This document shows, in pieces, positions 5,568 through 5,589 of a stretch of 5,589 bases of DNA. Origin of the DNA: Methanosarcina sp. GTDB lineage: Archaea; Halobacteriota; Methanosarcinia; Methanosarcinales; Methanosarcinaceae. The translations under genes and the position numbers were made by a program. Under the pieces are notes generated by a model. It saw only the letters and a program-made list of their open reading frames with translations, did no database searches and was not told the DNA's origin. Every line of letters begins with the position of its first letter. Position 1 is the stretch's first letter. The stretch spans positions 2,743 through 8,331 of the forward strand of contig DUGS01000181.1 of assembly GCA_013331265.1 (NCBI GenBank). Reading direction: 5' to 3'.

Positions 5568-5589
5568 GTGAACTACCACTCAGCTAAAG
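5568..5589. mobile_element. Probable end of an IS200/IS605 (TnpB-type) element, cut by the window edge
   Basis: GTGAACTACCACTCAGCTAAAG at the extreme right resembles the terminal hairpin found at the ends of IS200/IS605-family elements. The typical pattern is GTGAACTACC, then one stem arm, then a TAAA loop, then the other arm. Here the arm is CCACTCAGC with a TAAA loop; the matching GCTGAGTGG would begin at the last visible base (G5589) and run past the window. If the pattern holds, the element body and a tnpB gene pointing left (minus strand) lie to the right, and 5568 is close to the element boundary. Only one arm is visible, so this rests on remembered family pattern. Confidence 0.5.

Overview
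The window looks like a chromosomal stretch from a methanogenic archaeon of the Methanosarcina type. The evidence is TATA-like AT-rich boxes instead of bacterial -35/-10 promoters, ribosome-binding sites of the AGGTGA type, use of TTG starts, moderate G+C with A/T-rich spacers, and an archaeal-style modA-modB-modC gene order with a lipoprotein ModA. The genus assignment is my inference from overall style; no marker gene is present.

Layout, left to right. (1) At 103-1650 (+) lies a complete multi-pass membrane protein of the polysaccharide flippase (Wzx/MurJ-MATE-like) superfamily. A short open stretch before it may be the tail of a preceding gene. (2) A hairpin at 1676-1699 separates it from a convergent small DUF488/YeaO-type gene (1722-2078, -) that begins with TTG. 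(3) A 143-base divergent spacer carries two copies of an ACCAGTT motif and three TTTAATA boxes. It leads into a YihY/UPF0761-family membrane protein (best start 2222, end 3061, +). (4) After a spacer with a TATA-like box and a perfect 7-bp inverted repeat (candidate molybdate/tungstate-responsive operator) comes the molybdate ABC transporter operon: modA (binding lipoprotein, 3202-4029), modB (permease, 4041-4724) and a wrecked modC (4727-5227).

The modC remnant is the main oddity. It keeps a good RBS and TTG start, then about 22 codons. It then jumps, in a different frame, to the switch-histidine region of the ATPase, so Walker A, the Q-loop, the signature motif and Walker B are all gone. 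A nonsense codon (5050-5052) and a second frame-changing loss near 5200 follow, just before what looks like the original C-terminus. ModA and ModB look intact, so this transporter is either inactive or powered by an ATPase encoded elsewhere.

The last 360 bases (5228-5589) hold no recognisable gene. There is an 84-codon open stretch on the minus strand that lacks any Met, and an overlapping 55-codon stretch on the plus strand. At the extreme right edge, 5568-5589 resembles the terminal hairpin arm of an IS200/IS605 (TnpB-type) element whose body would lie beyond the window. I see no CRISPR array, tRNA, rRNA or clear novel defence system. The strongest unusual signals are the decayed modC beside an intact modAB, and the putative mobile-element edge next to it.
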